A stretch of DNA of 64,000 nt, taken from the NCBI GenBank assembly GCA_905221605.1, contig CAJNDS010002079.1, positions 1,786,001 through 1,850,000 of the forward strand. The letters are read 5' to 3'. How positions within the stretch are numbered: position 1 is the first letter of the stretch; the number at the start of each line of letters is the position of its first letter. Shown in pieces: positions 40,381 to 51,390 of the stretch. Under the pieces are notes generated by a model. It did not search any database, had not been told where the DNA came from, and worked only from the letters and a program-made list of their open reading frames with translations. Source of the stretch: Symbiodinium natans. Taxonomy: Eukaryota > Sar > Dinophyceae > Suessiales > Symbiodiniaceae. Made by a program: the position numbers and the translations under genes.

Positions 40381-40435
40381 GCTCGAGGCCGAGCTGCGAG
40401 TCAGACTCCTGGAGCAGTTGATTAGGGGGTCTAGG
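40381..40435 (+). CDS. Candidate short exon, coiled-coil-like
   Basis: GAGACCCAAG|G is acceptor-like. The frame reads LEAELRVRLLEQLIRG, a heptad-like helix. Very short; family unknown. Confidence 0.3.
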
Positions 40436-41310
40436 GCTTGGGGGTGTTTAGGGTTTAGGGTTTAGGGTTAGGGTTTAGGATATGGGGTTTAGGGCTTAGG
40501 GGTAGTGTTAGCAAGGTTTGTGGACCTAAACCCTAAGCCCTAAAACCTAAACCGTACACCCTAAACCCTAACCCTAAACCCAAAGTGACATGTATATTGA
40601 AGCCTTAGTGACATTGGTGGGCAATTGTCATTTCTTGAGACTTAGGGTTTAGGGCTCTAGGGTTTGTGACACAGGGTTTACGGCCTTCGGGATTGGGGGG
40701 CCTACTGGGGGTTTGGATAGATTGAACTTTGCATTTCTTAATATGAAGGAGTTCTCTGGGTGGGTATGTAGAACTCCGGTTCACAACACATTGCTTGACT
40801 TGTGAATGCCTGGACTTGAGATGCTGAATCCTAAACCTTAAACCCAACAGCTCCCTAAGGAGGTGAAGCTTTCTTGGACACCGGAGGGTTCAGGGAAATT
40901 CCTTAATATGGTCCCTTATCTAAAGTATGTAGTACTGGGCTTTTTGGGGTTTAGGGCTTAGGTTTGAAATATAATCGAGGCTGACTGGTCCGTAAATTGT
41001 TTAGGGTTTTAGGGTTCAGGGTTTAGGTCCTACCGCAGGGGTAGTACCGCAAGTGCCCTCAAAACCCTAAACCCTAAACCCTAAAACTGTTTTGTGCACC
41101 TCTTGAGGTTTTGGGTTTCTTTGGGCAGTGGGATGCCGGGTTTCGGCCTTGGGGTTAGTGTGGATGAGCGGTTGAACTCCAAATGTCTATATACAGAACC
41201 CAGCCTTTGGGCATGCCAATAAGCGATCGAAAAGGACTACCAAAACAAGAGTGTAGCTTTTGGGGTTTAGGGTTCAGGGTTTAGGGTTTAGGGTTTAGGG
41301 TTTAGGGTTC

Positions 41311-41424
41311 TGGGATGATGAGCTTTGCAGGGACATGCAAGCGCCAAATCAGCAGCGCACGAAAGCCAAAGAGTTCCGAAAAAGCCCCAAGCTTAGAAAG
41401 CCCATGAGCCCCCCAACTGAGGTT
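41311..41424 (+). CDS. Candidate exon, charged product
   Basis: Thirty-eight codons: WDDELCRDMQAPNQQRTK, AKEFRKSPKLRKPMSPPTE, then a stop in the next repeat. A second + frame from ATG (MMSFAGTCKRQISSARK) is also open. Family unknown. Confidence 0.35.
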
Positions 41425-41529
41425 TAGGGCTTAGGGGCCTTAGTCCCGAAGCCTCCGAAACCCTTCAAACACCTCAACTCTTACTTCGGGAGAGCAGTCC
41501 TGACACCCTAAGCTACCATGTTGGGGGTT

Positions 41530-41586
41530 TTAAGGGTTTAGGGTTTAGGGTTTAGGGTTTAGGGTTTAGGGTTTAGGGTTTAGGGG
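41530..41586 (+). repeat. Pure TTTAGGG array
   Basis: Eight units. Confidence 0.97.
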
Positions 41587-42031
41587 GGGTGTTGGGCCTC
41601 GGGGTTTAGGGCCTTAGACCCTCAACCCCAGGCTCTCGCACGAACCTTCGACCAATGGCTGGGCCGCTGAACAGTTCTTTCCTGTAGGGCCTTTTTTGGG
41701 GCCATGGGATGGGCCAGAGGCTTCCGAGGTTTAGGGTTTCGGGCGAACTAAGGAGGTGTGTAGAATTTTGGGGGGCAAGCCTGCCCGGAAAAAACAAACA
41801 TCCTGATCCACGCCTTCAGAACCCAAAATGGAATAGGGACTCAGGCTTCAAGGGCTCAGGACATAGGGGTGTAGGGTTTTGGGTCTGAGGCTCCAAACCT
41901 TACAGGGTTTAGGCTTGTTTAGGGTTTAGGGTTTACGGATTCCAAAACTCATGCACCAAGCTGATTTGTCCAGGCCGGCTACCCAGTCAAGAGCCCGCGG
42001 AGGCCGGAAGCTCACCCTTAACCCTTAACTA

Positions 42032-42134
42032 GGGATGTTCCCCCTTATACTAACAGTCTTTACGAGGTATTATAGTACCCCCTACTAGAATCCCTATCCT
42101 ATTAAGGACTGTTAGAAAAAAAGGTGAACATCCC
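42032..42134. mobile_element. TIR element family B
   Basis: GGGATGTTCCCCCTTATAC and AGGTGAACATCCC; inner TAACAGTCTTTACGAGG and TTAAGGACTGTTAG pair. Best preserved copy apart from an A-run in the right arm. Confidence 0.87.
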
Positions 42135-42167
42135 AGCCTTAACCCTTAGCTGTGAACCCTTAACCCT

Positions 42168-42283
42168 TACCTGGGAAGCTCTTTTGACTTAGGAAATCTA
42201 CGTAGTACCCCCCCCCCCCCGAAACCTTGTCATAATCCCCATCGCCCAACTTACTAATCCTACATACAGAAGGCGTCTTCGAG
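42168..42283. mobile_element. TIR element family D, with C12 insertion
   Basis: TACCTGGGAAGCTCTTTTG, ACTTAGGAAATCTACGTAG, a C12 run, then CCCAACTTACTAATCCTAC and GAAGGCGTCTTCGAG. The arms match the copy at 50209. Confidence 0.68.
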
Positions 42284-42291
42284 CCTTTGTG

Positions 42292-42366
42292 TCTAAGGGT
42301 AGCTACATGGTCGCAACATGAAAGGGTTCTGAAGAATGTGCCCTTGGGTGTGATAGGGTATACCCT
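42292..42366. repeat. Repeat family F copy (ACATGGTC)
   Basis: GTAGCTACATGGTCGCAAC, GTTCTGAAGAATGTGCCC, TTGGGTGTGATAGGGTATA. Related text at 52016-52100 and 59641-59722. Confidence 0.6.
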
Positions 42367-42420
42367 AAACATCCCTAAACTCTAAACTTTACTAAGCCCT
42401 CAAACCTGGAAACCCTAAAC

Positions 42421-42508
42421 CCTAAACGGACCCAAAAACCCATGCGGCCTCTGCGGCAATCAGCGAAGGGTGCTGCGGAGATCGGCACGGAGTACGGGGC
42501 TTTGGGGT
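42421..42508 (+). CDS. Weak candidate exon
   Basis: A + frame reads MRPLRQSAKGAAEIGTEYGA between repeat-derived stretches; product unknown. Confidence 0.25.
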
Positions 42509-42699
42509 TTAGGGTCCCAGGTTTAAGCTTGTACTGGGGTTGATTTGGAGGAACTCATAGCAACTCAAGTTTCTACAGGGCCCCCACCCCGGTTTGTGGC
42601 TTTAAGCATAAGAATCATAGTAGGAACTGTCTCCTTCGGGAACGTCGTAGAATTCGCTACAACTTCGACTACGAAGCAACTGAGGGAGTAGCCTAAGCC

Positions 42700-44120
42700 T
42701 AGAACCTGAAGTCATCCCTAAACCCTAAACCCGAAACCCTCAACCCTAAACCCTCAACCCTAAACCCTAAACCCAAGCCACTGAACCTCGAACAGGCAGG
42801 ATGGGCTCAAGGGCTTTTCGGTTCAGGTACAGGATGAAAGTTCGGCCCACGACCCAAAGTCATGAGTTTACAAGACCCTCAGGGTTCAGGGGTTTGGGGT
42901 TTAGGGTACACGGAACATCTGCGCTGGAGAGGTGTGCGGATCTGCCTCAACGTGGCTCTCAAAGCAACGTGCCGGTCCCCCCCCTGCGGGGGTTAGGGGT
43001 GAGGGGTTAGTGTTTCGGGCTTAGGGCTTGGGGACTAGGCCTCGAAATAGGGATTTAGGGTTTTCTGGTTGAGGTTTAGGGTTAAGGGTTTAGGGTTTAG
43101 AGTGTAGCGTCTAGAGTTGTTTTCAACGCTGGGGTGTTGGTACGCCAAGCATTACCCTTCGATCGGCCCTAAACCACAAAGCCTCAAAGGCGATGAGGTT
43201 CAGGATTTCGTTTTGGGGTTGCAGTCTTCGGATTTCGTATTTCCCTAGGCTCCCTTTAGGGGTTGGGTTTAGGGTAAACCGAACCTGCAGTTCTCGTGCT
43301 TCGGTGTTGGCTCTTACGCACTCCCACGAGTTCAAGAGAATGCATCTAAATAGGGTTCCGTGTACCTCAATCTTGTAGGGTTTAGGGTTCAGGGGTTTAG
43401 GGTTGCAGGGTTCTAGGGTTTGTGGTTTAGAGGTCCATGTGCCCTTAAAGTACATACTTAGCCGTCCCCCTGAGAGAAAAAAAAAAGGCACGTGGTACCT
43501 ACTTTCGGGCTCGTTTCCCTGGGGCAGTGATATGAGCCTTTTCCGCAAGATCCATTTTGGGGTTTAGGCCTTTAGAGAGTTGAGGGTTTAGCTTAGGGTT
43601 TGGGATTTAGGGTTTAGGATGTAGGGTCATGAACGACTGTGGGCCCAAGTATCGTGGATTCTTTTGGTTTTGTTCAACATGTCCTGTTTCAAACCGCATC
43701 AGCATCTTCATGGAGAGAACTGAGACGCCCAAAACCACCAAAACACTAAACAGCTATCCTAAGACCTAGGCCCAAAGCCAAACACCCCAAATCCCAAACC
43801 CCCCCACCCGAAATCAGCCCCAACACCCACCCCAACATCCTAAATTCCGACGGCCCCAAGCCCTAAACCCTGCTCACTGCTCACCAAACGTCCTAAACCC
43901 CAATCCCGATAAGACCTAAAGCCTGACAAAGCCCGAAAACCCTGGTCCCTTGACCCGACAGAGCCCTAAACCCCTGAAACCCTAAACCCTAAGCCCGAAA
44001 CCCTGCACAGCCTGAACCTAAAAGCCTAAACCCTAACCCTAACCCTTGTATAACCCTAAACCCTAAACCCTAAACCCTAAACCCTGAACCCTGAACCCTG
44101 AACCCTAAACCCTAAACCCT
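42700..44120. other. Degenerate CCCTAAA/TTTAGGG region
   Basis: A minus-strand frame at 43123-43548 (141 codons) runs through CCCTAAA-derived LNPKP text and a family C-like piece (GTCCATGTGCCC, 43433), so it is not called a gene. 43720-44000 is C/A-rich decayed repeat; 44045-44120 is CCCTAAA and CCCTGAA array. Confidence 0.55.
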
Positions 44121-44132
44121 ACACCGACAAGC

Positions 44133-44219
44133 CTTGAGCTGCAAGAGGACCTCCGCGTCCCGCGCTACGTGTTTCTCCCGCTCTCGCCCAGCGAGGCCTG
44201 GACACACCGGTGCAGGGTG
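44133..44219 (+). CDS. Candidate exon with GT donor
   Basis: The + frame reads LELQEDLRVPRYVFLPLSPS then EAWTHR. CTGCAAG is acceptor-like and ACACCG|GTGCAG a GT donor at 44210. Balanced composition; family unknown. Confidence 0.42.
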
Positions 44220-44671
44220 TAGGGTTTAGGGTTTAGGGTTTAGGGTTCAGGGTTTAGGGTTTATGTTTTAGGGTTTAGGGTTTAGGACTCAAAGTTTTGT
44301 ATCCGTTGGCATTTGGTTTGGGTTTAGAGTGCAGTCTGCGTTTTGAGCTTCAGGTTTAGAGACGTGTGTTTCTAAGGGTTATAGGGTGCAAGGGTTCAGG
44401 CTGCTTCTAAGCCATAAACCCTAAGCGCGAAACCCTAAACCCCAACCCAAAAACTCTTCTCAGAGTGCCAGCACATTGCTCAGAGGATAGATGCCAAACT
44501 CGAAAAGCACCCCACACCAGTCATCCTAAAGCATAGTACTTAAAAAGGCCCAAAGCCTGACCGCAAACCCTACAAAGCCCTCTACCCCCCAAGCAGGTGT
44601 TGAGAGCCCTCCAGCAGCCCAGCGTCGATCTGCAGCAGGACCGCATTGCTCGTTGCTAGACTTCTAATTCC

Positions 44672-44785
44672 CTAAGGCGCCATATGTGCCTTTTTAGTAC
44701 ATAATTCGGCCTAAAGCTACCATGTGTGAACCCGCTAAGACCCAACGTTGTACTGTTTTTCGGTACTTGTACATGTGACCCTGAG
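44672..44785. mobile_element. TIR element family C, divergent
   Basis: CTAAGGCGCCATATGTGCC and GTACTTGTACATGTGACC at the ends; GGCCTAAAGCTACCATGTG inside. Below the similarity of the other copies. Confidence 0.6.
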
Positions 44786-44874
44786 GGATTGCGGGCTTGG
44801 GGGTTTAGGGTTTTGGGCACAGGCAAACGTCAAGCAGCACGTGATGTAGCTTGCCGGTCCCTGATATGCGTAAA

Positions 44875-44995
44875 TGAATACATATACACCTACACACACA
44901 TATATCTATGTACACACACACACATATATACATATATATATATACATTCATACATATTTATATACACAAACATACATGCATACATATATAAACTT
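44875..44995. repeat. CATA/CACA/TATA microsatellite
   Basis: Alternating purine-pyrimidine tract; ATACATATATATATATAC and similar. Confidence 0.95.
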
Positions 44996-45154
44996 GGGCC
45001 TTAGAGCATTCCCGTGTAGTAACTTTAGTCTAAGGTTCGTGTGGAGAGGAGAAGATCTGCCTCTCGCTTGACCGACATAGCGTGGCGGTTGCACTTGGCG
45101 AGGCGTGGGTTTTAGGGTTTGACCCTAAAACCTAAACACTGAACCCTATCATAG

Positions 45155-45218
45155 TTTAGGGTTTAGGGTTTAGGGTTTAGGGTTTAGGGTTTAGCGTTTA
45201 GGGTTTAGGGTTTAGGGA
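45155..45218 (+). repeat. TTTAGGG array
   Basis: Nine units. Confidence 0.96.
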
Positions 45219-45900
45219 CCCTACTCCCTCGGCTTTCACATGGGATCTCTACTCAGCTACACTTCTGGACGCAAGGCCTATTCTTGTAAGTCATTGCCAG
45301 TAAGTTGCTGCAACCCAGGGCCCCCGCCCCACCCCAAAAAAGGGCGAAACAAAAGAAGGGTTTAGGGTTTAGGGTTCAGGGTTCAGGGTTTAGGGTTTAG
45401 GGTTTAGAGTTAGGGTTGAGGGCGGGGCGACTTGCATCGAGGGCGCGCGACGCACGGGATATTTTCAGAGTAGCTTACTGAGCTGAGTGTAGTTCACTCT
45501 ACGCCTGGCCACCCGAAACCCTAGGTCCCGTTCAGGGTTTGGGGCTTCGGGTTTAGGGTTAAGGGTTTAGGGCCTCAACCTCAAAATTCTATATTCCCAA
45601 ACGCCTGGATGAATGTCCTGATGCCATTTGCCAAAGCCGCTTTGGCCCAGAAGGATCATGTTAAGTACGGTTTTTGCTTACTCCCACTATAGGGCTTAGG
45701 GTTTAGGGTTTGGGGTTTGAAGTTTAGGGTTTAGGGTTTAGGGTTTACTCCCTAAGGCTCCCTAAGCTTGCCTGAGGCTCCCTAGGTACCTAGCCCGCAT
45801 GAACCCCCTTCCTTAAGAACCCTATAGTGCCATATCGGAGAGACCAACCCAAAAACCCTAAACCAAAGAACGCCCCAGCCCCCCTCCCCAAAAAAATAAA
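45219..45900. other. Mixed filler, no clear gene
   Basis: Short TTTAGGG runs (45360-45415, 45690-45745). CCTAAGGCTCCCTAAG and CTGAGGCTCCCTAGG (45750-45790) form a small direct repeat. Confidence 0.5.
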
Positions 45901-45911
45901 TTAAAAAATCA

Positions 45912-45959
45912 ATATATATATATATAGTTATATACAAATCCGTAAGCCCAAGATCCCCA

Positions 45960-45992
<33 letters not shown>
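45912..45992. repeat. TA tract and C30 run
   Basis: TATATATATATATA (45912-45926), then a 30-base C run (45963-45992), the longest C run in the window. Confidence 0.96.
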
Positions 45993-45995
<3 letters not shown>

Positions 45996-46638
45996 CAAAA
46001 ACAAACAACTCCCCAAGAGCCCCGAAACCCCGAAGCCCCAGACCCCCCAAAAAGAACCAAACCCAAGAACAGACAAACGCCAAAATCCCAAACCCCAAAC
46101 TCAAAAAGACAACGAAGCCAAAAACATACCCAAACCGAAACGGGAAAACTTCAACCTGAATACCCCAAACCCCTGTAGAATCCCCACTCCTCCACCCTCA
46201 AGCCCCAAAAGCCCCAACCTCAAGAATCCGAAGCCCGAAAACTTCCCAAGCCCAACTTTGCAGTCCCTCCCTTGAGGCCCTGGAGCTGGGTGATGGGATC
46301 AGCGACACTCAGGCAATGTCAGCATTACAGGCTCCCGTACTTGCTTCCTGGGTTTAGGTTAAGGATGTTTAGGAGTTTTAGGCTTCGGGTTTCGTGTGGT
46401 AGGGTTTGGTACGGCTTACGGCTTAAGGAGCCTGGACTAGGCAAAGAAGCCATGTATGGCCTCAAGCAAATGCCCAAACTCTAGGGTCTATAGGGTTCAG
46501 GATTTAGGGTTTAGAATGTAATAGTATAGGGTTTAGAGTTTAGGGCTTAGGGTTCAAGGCGTCCCATCATCTTTCAAGGTTCCCTCTTGTATCAGCTTTC
46601 CCCTGGCCCCCGTTTGACGAACAAAACCCTAAGCCCTA

Positions 46639-46770
46639 CTTGGAGGTTCTTGGTACGCAGGAACCCAATTCTACTTGTACTTATAACCCAAAGCCAGGGT
46701 ACTTAAGGGGCTAAGACTGCGGGTTATGACTACACTTCTAGTTGGGTTATAAGTACCCTGAACCTCCAAG
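46639..46770. mobile_element. TIR element family A
   Basis: CTTGGAGGTTCTTGGTACG and AGTACCCTGAACCTCCAAG, TA before and CA after. Complete, without an array. Confidence 0.88.
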
Positions 46771-46805
46771 CATACTCGAGAACCATTTCAGGCGTGTAGG
46801 CTTAG

Positions 46806-46988
46806 CCCGAAACCCTAAACCCTAAACCCTAAACCCTAAACCCTAAACCCTCAACGCAAAGAGACTCGGGTCAAGAGGTTTCCGTGTGGAGAGCTGAGGG
46901 TTTGCAGGGTCGTCGCGTTTAGGGTTTTAGGGTTTAGGGTTTAGGGTTTAGGGTTTAGGGTTTAGGGTTTAGGGTTTAGGGTTTAGGG
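46806..46988. repeat. Opposed arrays
   Basis: CCCTAAA (46808-46850) and TTTAGGG (46918-46988). GGTCGTCGCGTT occurs before (46908) and after (46988) the second array, which looks like a direct repeat bracketing it. Confidence 0.93.
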
Positions 46989-47117
46989 GGTCGTCGCGTT
47001 ACCCGTGTTTGTTTCTTTCGTTCGTCCCCCCTGGAGCCAACAGCCCCTGTAATGGTTGTGGCTTGGGGGGTTGATGTTATTCCTACATGCTAAGACGCTG
47101 ATCCTTAAACACCTCCT

Positions 47118-47150
47118 TACTTGAAGGTTCATGGCCAGTAATGTTCTTCC
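47118..47150. mobile_element. Family A left-end fragment
   Basis: TACTTGAAGGTTCATGG followed by unrelated sequence. Confidence 0.55.
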
Positions 47151-47159
47151 AGGTAGAGC

Positions 47160-47550
47160 CAAAACCCTAAAACCCAAAACCCCACCCTCCGAAACCTGAA
47201 ACCCCCTAAAGCCTTCACACCTCAAGCCAAAACTCTAGAACCATAAAACCCTACGTCCTGACACCCTGAAACCCCAAAAACCCTGAGACCTCAACCCCAA
47301 ACCTTGAACCCTAGACCCGAAAACCGCCTAAACCCAAAAACCGTTAGACCCCACATTGAGAACCCAGTACCTGCCTTTTTGCTAGGTCATTATGTGTAAG
47401 CTCCTTATGGAGTTCTCAGACAACCCTAAAACCCCAAACATCCGCCAAAACCAAAAACCCAAAACCCTAAACCCTAAACCCTAAATAACCCTAAACCCTA
47501 AATAACCCTAAAAACTGATAAACCCTAAACCTTGAACCAGAACTCCCAGG
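47160..47550 (-). repeat. Degenerate CCCTAAA filler
   Basis: Heavily mutated units. CCCTAAATAA repeats near 47470-47510. Confidence 0.75.
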
Positions 47551-47555
47551 CCCCT

Positions 47556-47622
47556 TACTTGGAAGCCCTTCTGACTTAGCAAGCAGGGTTGGTAAGATAG
47601 GTCTACGGGGATTATAATGGGG
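47556..47622. mobile_element. Family D left half ending in an array
   Basis: TACTTGGAAGCCCTTCTGAC and GCAGGGTTGGTAAG match the left arm; the right arm is missing and TTTAGGG units start at 47623. Confidence 0.65.
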
Positions 47623-47726
47623 TTGAGGGTTTAGGGTTTAGGGTTACCCTAAACCCTAAACCCTAAACCCTGAAACCCTGAAACCCTGAAACCCTAAGCC
47701 CTAAAACCCTAAAACCCTAAACTACG

Positions 47727-47860
47727 AAGTTAAACGAGCTTCTCAGTACAGCCTCAGCTCCGCAACAGGCCCGGCTCTTTGAGCCCACTCCGCTTGACGA
47801 GCCGGAGCCCGCCCCTGACGTAGGCGTCGCGATGCTCACGTGGGGGTGGGCGTTTCTGGG
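47727..47860 (+). CDS. Candidate exon, acidic product
   Basis: About 44 codons: KLNELLSTASAPQQARLF, EPTPLDEPEPAPDVGVAM, LTWGWAFLGSG. CGCAACAG|GCCCGG is acceptor-like. The proline/acid-rich linker composition is unlike the repeats around it. Family unknown. Confidence 0.42.
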
Positions 47861-47861
47861 T

Positions 47862-48100
47862 TCAGGGTTTAGGGTTTTGGGTTTTGGGTTTTGGGGTTTG
47901 GGGTTTGGGGTTTAGGGTTTAGGGTTCAGGGTTTAGAGGGTTGAGGGTTGAGGGTTGAGTTTTTTCGGGTTTCCCGGCTGCAGGCTTTTGCGGTTTGAGG
48001 GTTCTTGGTGTGGAGAGGAGTTTCGGGGGCTTAGGGTTTGCTGATGTGATCACGTATTGTGTTGAGGGTTTTGGGTTTTGGGTTTAGGATTTAGGGCAAG
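47862..48100 (+). repeat. TTTAGGG/TTTTGGG/TTGAGGG arrays
   Basis: Three TTTTGGG and three TTGAGGG units occur in small blocks. Confidence 0.88.
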
Positions 48101-48382
48101 TTTCACAGTTCAGGGCCATGTTTTGTTTCACGGTTCAAGGCTGAGGTTTTGAGCTTAGAGTTAGGGTTTTCAGTGTCTCGGCTGGTGGTGTCTTGGAGTT
48201 CTTTGTTGCAACCGAGAGAGTTGTTTTGCGGTCTGTTTGTTTCCCATGTGGCGTGTCGTCGTGTGCAGCGTGGGTGTCTGCTATTTTGTAGGTGTCTCGC
48301 ACCGCCCTCAGCAGCAGATGGCGGCATGTGACGCCAGCCGGCCTTTTCTTAGGTTTCCCTGCCTGCCTGCCTCTGCCTCCCA

Positions 48383-48475
48383 CTCTCTCTCTCTCTCTCT
48401 TGCTTTCTCTCCCTCTGTCTCTGTCTATCTGTTACTCTTTACCTCCCTCTCTCTCTTTCTCTGTCTCTTTGTTGC
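48383..48475. repeat. CT-rich tract
   Basis: TCTCTCTCTCTCTCT and CTCTGTCTCTGTCTAT-type text. Strand asymmetric; S/L-rich frames across it are artefacts. Confidence 0.92.
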
Positions 48476-48826
48476 AAAAACTCAATTTGAAAAAGCCTGC
48501 GCCGCAGCCTTTCATTGCCTTTCATCGAGAACATAAGGAAAACGACATGGTCCCTTAGCTTTCTTTTTGAAGGGTTTGAAGCGCGCGACCCAAGATTTCT
48601 AGAAGGTTTCTCAGGGGCAGTAGACAAGGCTTTGCAAAACTCAAGGCCCATACTAACCCCCGGGCAACTACCCTCCCAGAGAAAGGTGGAGGGCAGTTGA
48701 TGCATGTAGCCGAGTATTCTGGTGAATGCGTGAATGCGTACCCTGAACCCTGGAGGGGGTTTAGGGGTTTAGTTAAGGGTTTGGGGTTGAGGGTTTAGGG
48801 TTTAGGGCTAGGGTTTAGGGCTCAGG

Positions 48827-48917
48827 GTAGCGGATGCCGTGAAATTTGCTGACCGAGGGGAAGGAACCCACCATTCCCCAGTCGGAGCGCAGTGTGCGAA
48901 GCTCGGCTTCGGTCCAG
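48827..48917 (+). CDS. Candidate exon with canonical GT donor
   Basis: The frame reads VADAVKFADRGEGTHHSPV then GAQCAKLGFGP and meets GGTCCAG|GTACGTCC, an almost ideal donor at 48918. CTCAG at 48821-48825 is acceptor-like. The frame stays open after the donor for another 17 codons. Family unknown. Confidence 0.45.
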
Positions 48918-48965
48918 GTACGTCCATCATGCTGCCTCCTGAGCCGAGGTCGGCCAAGGGACTTT

Positions 48966-49072
48966 TGGGGTTTAGGGTTTAGGGGTTTAGGGTTTAGGGG
49001 TTTAGGGGTTTAGGGGTTTAGGGGTTTAGGGTCAAGGGTTTCGGGTTTTAGGGTTTAGGGTTTACGGGTCAG
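48966..49072 (+). repeat. TTTAGGGG array
   Basis: Eight-base units predominate. Confidence 0.95.
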
Positions 49073-49393
49073 GGGAGGGCTGAGGTCTTTACCAACAGTT
49101 GAGAGCTTAGCGTTTTGGGATGTTCGTTGAACAAAATTCGGCCGCAGGTCGCGAAGACGAATCGAAACCCCATCCACAATCGTGCCGGGCTTCGATGTGG
49201 AATGTGCCGGATAGTTTTATCGGCCCTATAACCCGAAGCCCTAAACCCTAAATCCGAAACCCCCTTTACAACCGCAGCATGATGCGAGTCGTGTCTTGAT
49301 TTTGGCACTCCCGCGAGCCTCTAAACTCTAAACCCTAAACCCTAAGCCCGAAACCCTAGTTTAAACCCTACATGGAGCTTATAGCCCCGCCAG

Positions 49394-49457
49394 GAGCCCG
49401 CCCGAGGATGATGCGATTGATTTGTCGGCATCCTTTCAAAGTGACCCGGGTGCACTG
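49394..49457 (+). CDS. Candidate exon with AG and GT borders
   Basis: CCCCGCCAG|G and GTGCACTG|GTGATG bracket 64 bases reading SPPEDDAIDLSASFQSDPGA. Acidic. Followed directly by a TTTAGGGG block. Family unknown. Confidence 0.4.
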
Positions 49458-49462
49458 GTGAT

Positions 49463-49598
49463 GGGTTTAGGGGTTTAGGGGTTTAGGGGTCTAGGGGTTT
49501 AGGGGTTTAGGGGTTTAGGGGTTTAGGGGTTTAGGGGTTTAGGGGTTTAGGGGTTTAGGGCTTAGGGCTTAGGGCTTACGGTTTAGGGTTTAGGGTTT
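49463..49598 (+). repeat. TTTAGGGG block
   Basis: Twelve 8-base units then TTAGGGC and TTTAGGG units. Confidence 0.97.
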
Positions 49599-49599
49599 A

Positions 49600-50205
49600 G
49601 TGAATTGGGCCCCAAAAACTAAACCCCAAAGCTTAAACCCTCAACGCCAGGCCAGAATCAGGGAAGCCGGTGGTTGAGGGGCTCGGCCCCCTGAGCCCTG
49701 AACCCTGAACCCTAAACCCTCTTCGCTCGCTTTTTCTACTATTTGCTTAACAACCCCCCCCCCCCCCCCAAAAAAATGGAATAAGTTGAATACAATCCTT
49801 ACAAGGGCAATATAGAGATAATTGGTGTGTGTTTTTGGTGGGCTCTTCAGCAAATAGTAGTTTTGTGTTAGCTTTCCTTGCCCCATGAAACAAATGAGGG
49901 TGCCCTGCCTGCTCCTCGGTGTAAATCCGAAACAGAAAGGTTCCTTCGATGTTTGATACAAGGGTTTAGGGTTTAGGGTTTAGGGTTTGGGGTTTAGAGC
50001 TCTCGGAAGAAGTTCCCCTAAGCCCTCAGCCTAATCCCTACGCCCCAAGCCTCCAACCGACCCCAAACCCCTATAACCCCTAATCGCAAACCCTAGACCC
50101 TAAACCACCCTAAACCCTAAACCCTGTAAACCCCCAAACCCTCAACCCCCAAACCTTACCCTAAACCCCCAAGCTCTAAACCCTAATCCCTGAACTCCCA
50201 AAATC
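49600..50205. other. Filler with C15 run
   Basis: A C15 run at about 49755-49769 followed by A6; CCCTAAA-derived text 50030-50200. A minus-strand frame (49641-49961) spans the G-run and shows no domain. Confidence 0.5.
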
Positions 50206-50208
50206 TCA

Positions 50209-50291
50209 GCTCTTTTGACGCAGGAAGTCTACTTAGAATCCCCATATCCCGCCTTCCCAACCCTACTTCCTAAGTCAACAGGACTTCCAAG
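50209..50291. mobile_element. TIR element family D, complete
   Basis: GCTCTTTTGACGCAGGAAG and CTTCCTAAGTCAACAGGAC with TTCCAAG at the right, followed by TA. The family end TACTTGGA is shared with family A. Confidence 0.78.
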
Positions 50292-50309
50292 TAGCCCTAA
50301 ACCCACACC

Positions 50310-50375
50310 CTAAACCCTAAACCCTAAACCCTAAACCCTAAACCCTAAACCCTAAACTCCTAAACCCTAAACCCT
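50310..50375 (-). repeat. CCCTAAA array
   Basis: Nine units. Confidence 0.96.
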
Positions 50376-50479
50376 AATTCCAAGTAAACTCCCAGTCCCT
50401 ACTCCCCAGGTGCTCACTCCGTGGGTTCTCCCCTCCGGCTGCCGCCTCCGTGGCCCATCCGAGGCACTCTGCAGGTTCG

Positions 50480-50645
50480 GGTTTAGGGTTTGGGGTTTAG
50501 GGTTTAGGGTTTAGGGTGTGGGGTTTTAGGGTTTAGGGTTTAGGGTTCAGGGTTTCAGGGGTTCACGGTTTCAGGGGTTCAAGGGTTCAGGGGTTCAGGG
50601 GTTCAGGGGTTCAGGGGTTCAGGGGTTCAGGGGTTCAGGGGTTCA
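50480..50645 (+). repeat. TTTAGGG then TTCAGGGG block
   Basis: From 50574 nine or more consecutive TTCAGGGG units: the 8-base length plus a T-to-C change shared by all. Confidence 0.96.
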
Positions 50646-50649
50646 GTGT

Positions 50650-51240
50650 GTGTAGAGTGTACAGTTTTTCGGATGGTACACCTGAACCCTAAAAGCATAA
50701 GGTTTGGGCTCCGGAAGGGATGAACGTTTACGGGTCAGGGTTAAGGTTTGGGAGCTGCAGCAAGCAGGGGCACTAGCTTCGTTCAGTTTGCGTTGGCGAG
50801 GAGTTTGGGAGAAACTTGACGCCGGCATTTCTCTTTGGCTTGCGGTTGCATAGCAGACAGCGGGCTGCTGAAGTTCGTCTATGGAGTCATTGTTCGAGGA
50901 AAGGTGGCCAACAGCAACATGCAGACTCATAGTGTCGTGGCTGCTTTGTCTGCACTTGTGGCGTTCACATTTTGACCCACTTCATCAGGTTGACTCATAG
51001 TCAGGTGTCGGAATTCGGTGGTCAGCTACAGTTCGAAGCCACCGCCTGGACTGACGGTGTCTACTTTCGCTGCGAGTTACAGTGCTTATGCGACTGAGGC
51101 CTCAATACGTGATGCTGAAGCAGCAATTGCTCCTCGCACGTTGGGTCGTTCGGAGCAAACTGCTTTCGCACAAGCAGCAATGTCGCTGCAGCTGTCTGCA
51201 GCGTGGCTCCACTACCAAACATGCCTGCAATGATGCTTAC
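50650..51240. other. Unique region, possible coding sequence
   Basis: No telomere-like units from about 50770 to 51240. A + frame from 51018 reads YSSKPPPGLTVSTFAASYSA, YATEASIRDAEAAIAPRTLG, RSEQTAFAQAAMSLQLSA; a minus frame (50643-50930) reads MSLHVAVGHLSSNNDSIDEL. Alanine- and serine-rich. No family recognised and strand undecided. Confidence 0.33.
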
Positions 51241-51292
51241 AGTGCTTGAGGTTTAGGGTGCGGCTTTAGGTTGTCCGGCTTCGGTGAAGCTA

Positions 51293-51390
51293 GGATGCCC
51301 GATAGTGTCCTCATTCCCTTGTTGAGGGGCTTAGGTTCCCTTATAAACCCCTTTACACCGAAAGGGCACTCTTTTTAATCCTAGGGCACT
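51293..51390. mobile_element. Element family E, no array
   Basis: GATGCCCGATAGTGTCCTC, CTTAGGTTCCCTTATAAAC, CCGAAAGGGCACTC. Shows the core without a telomeric array. Confidence 0.68.
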
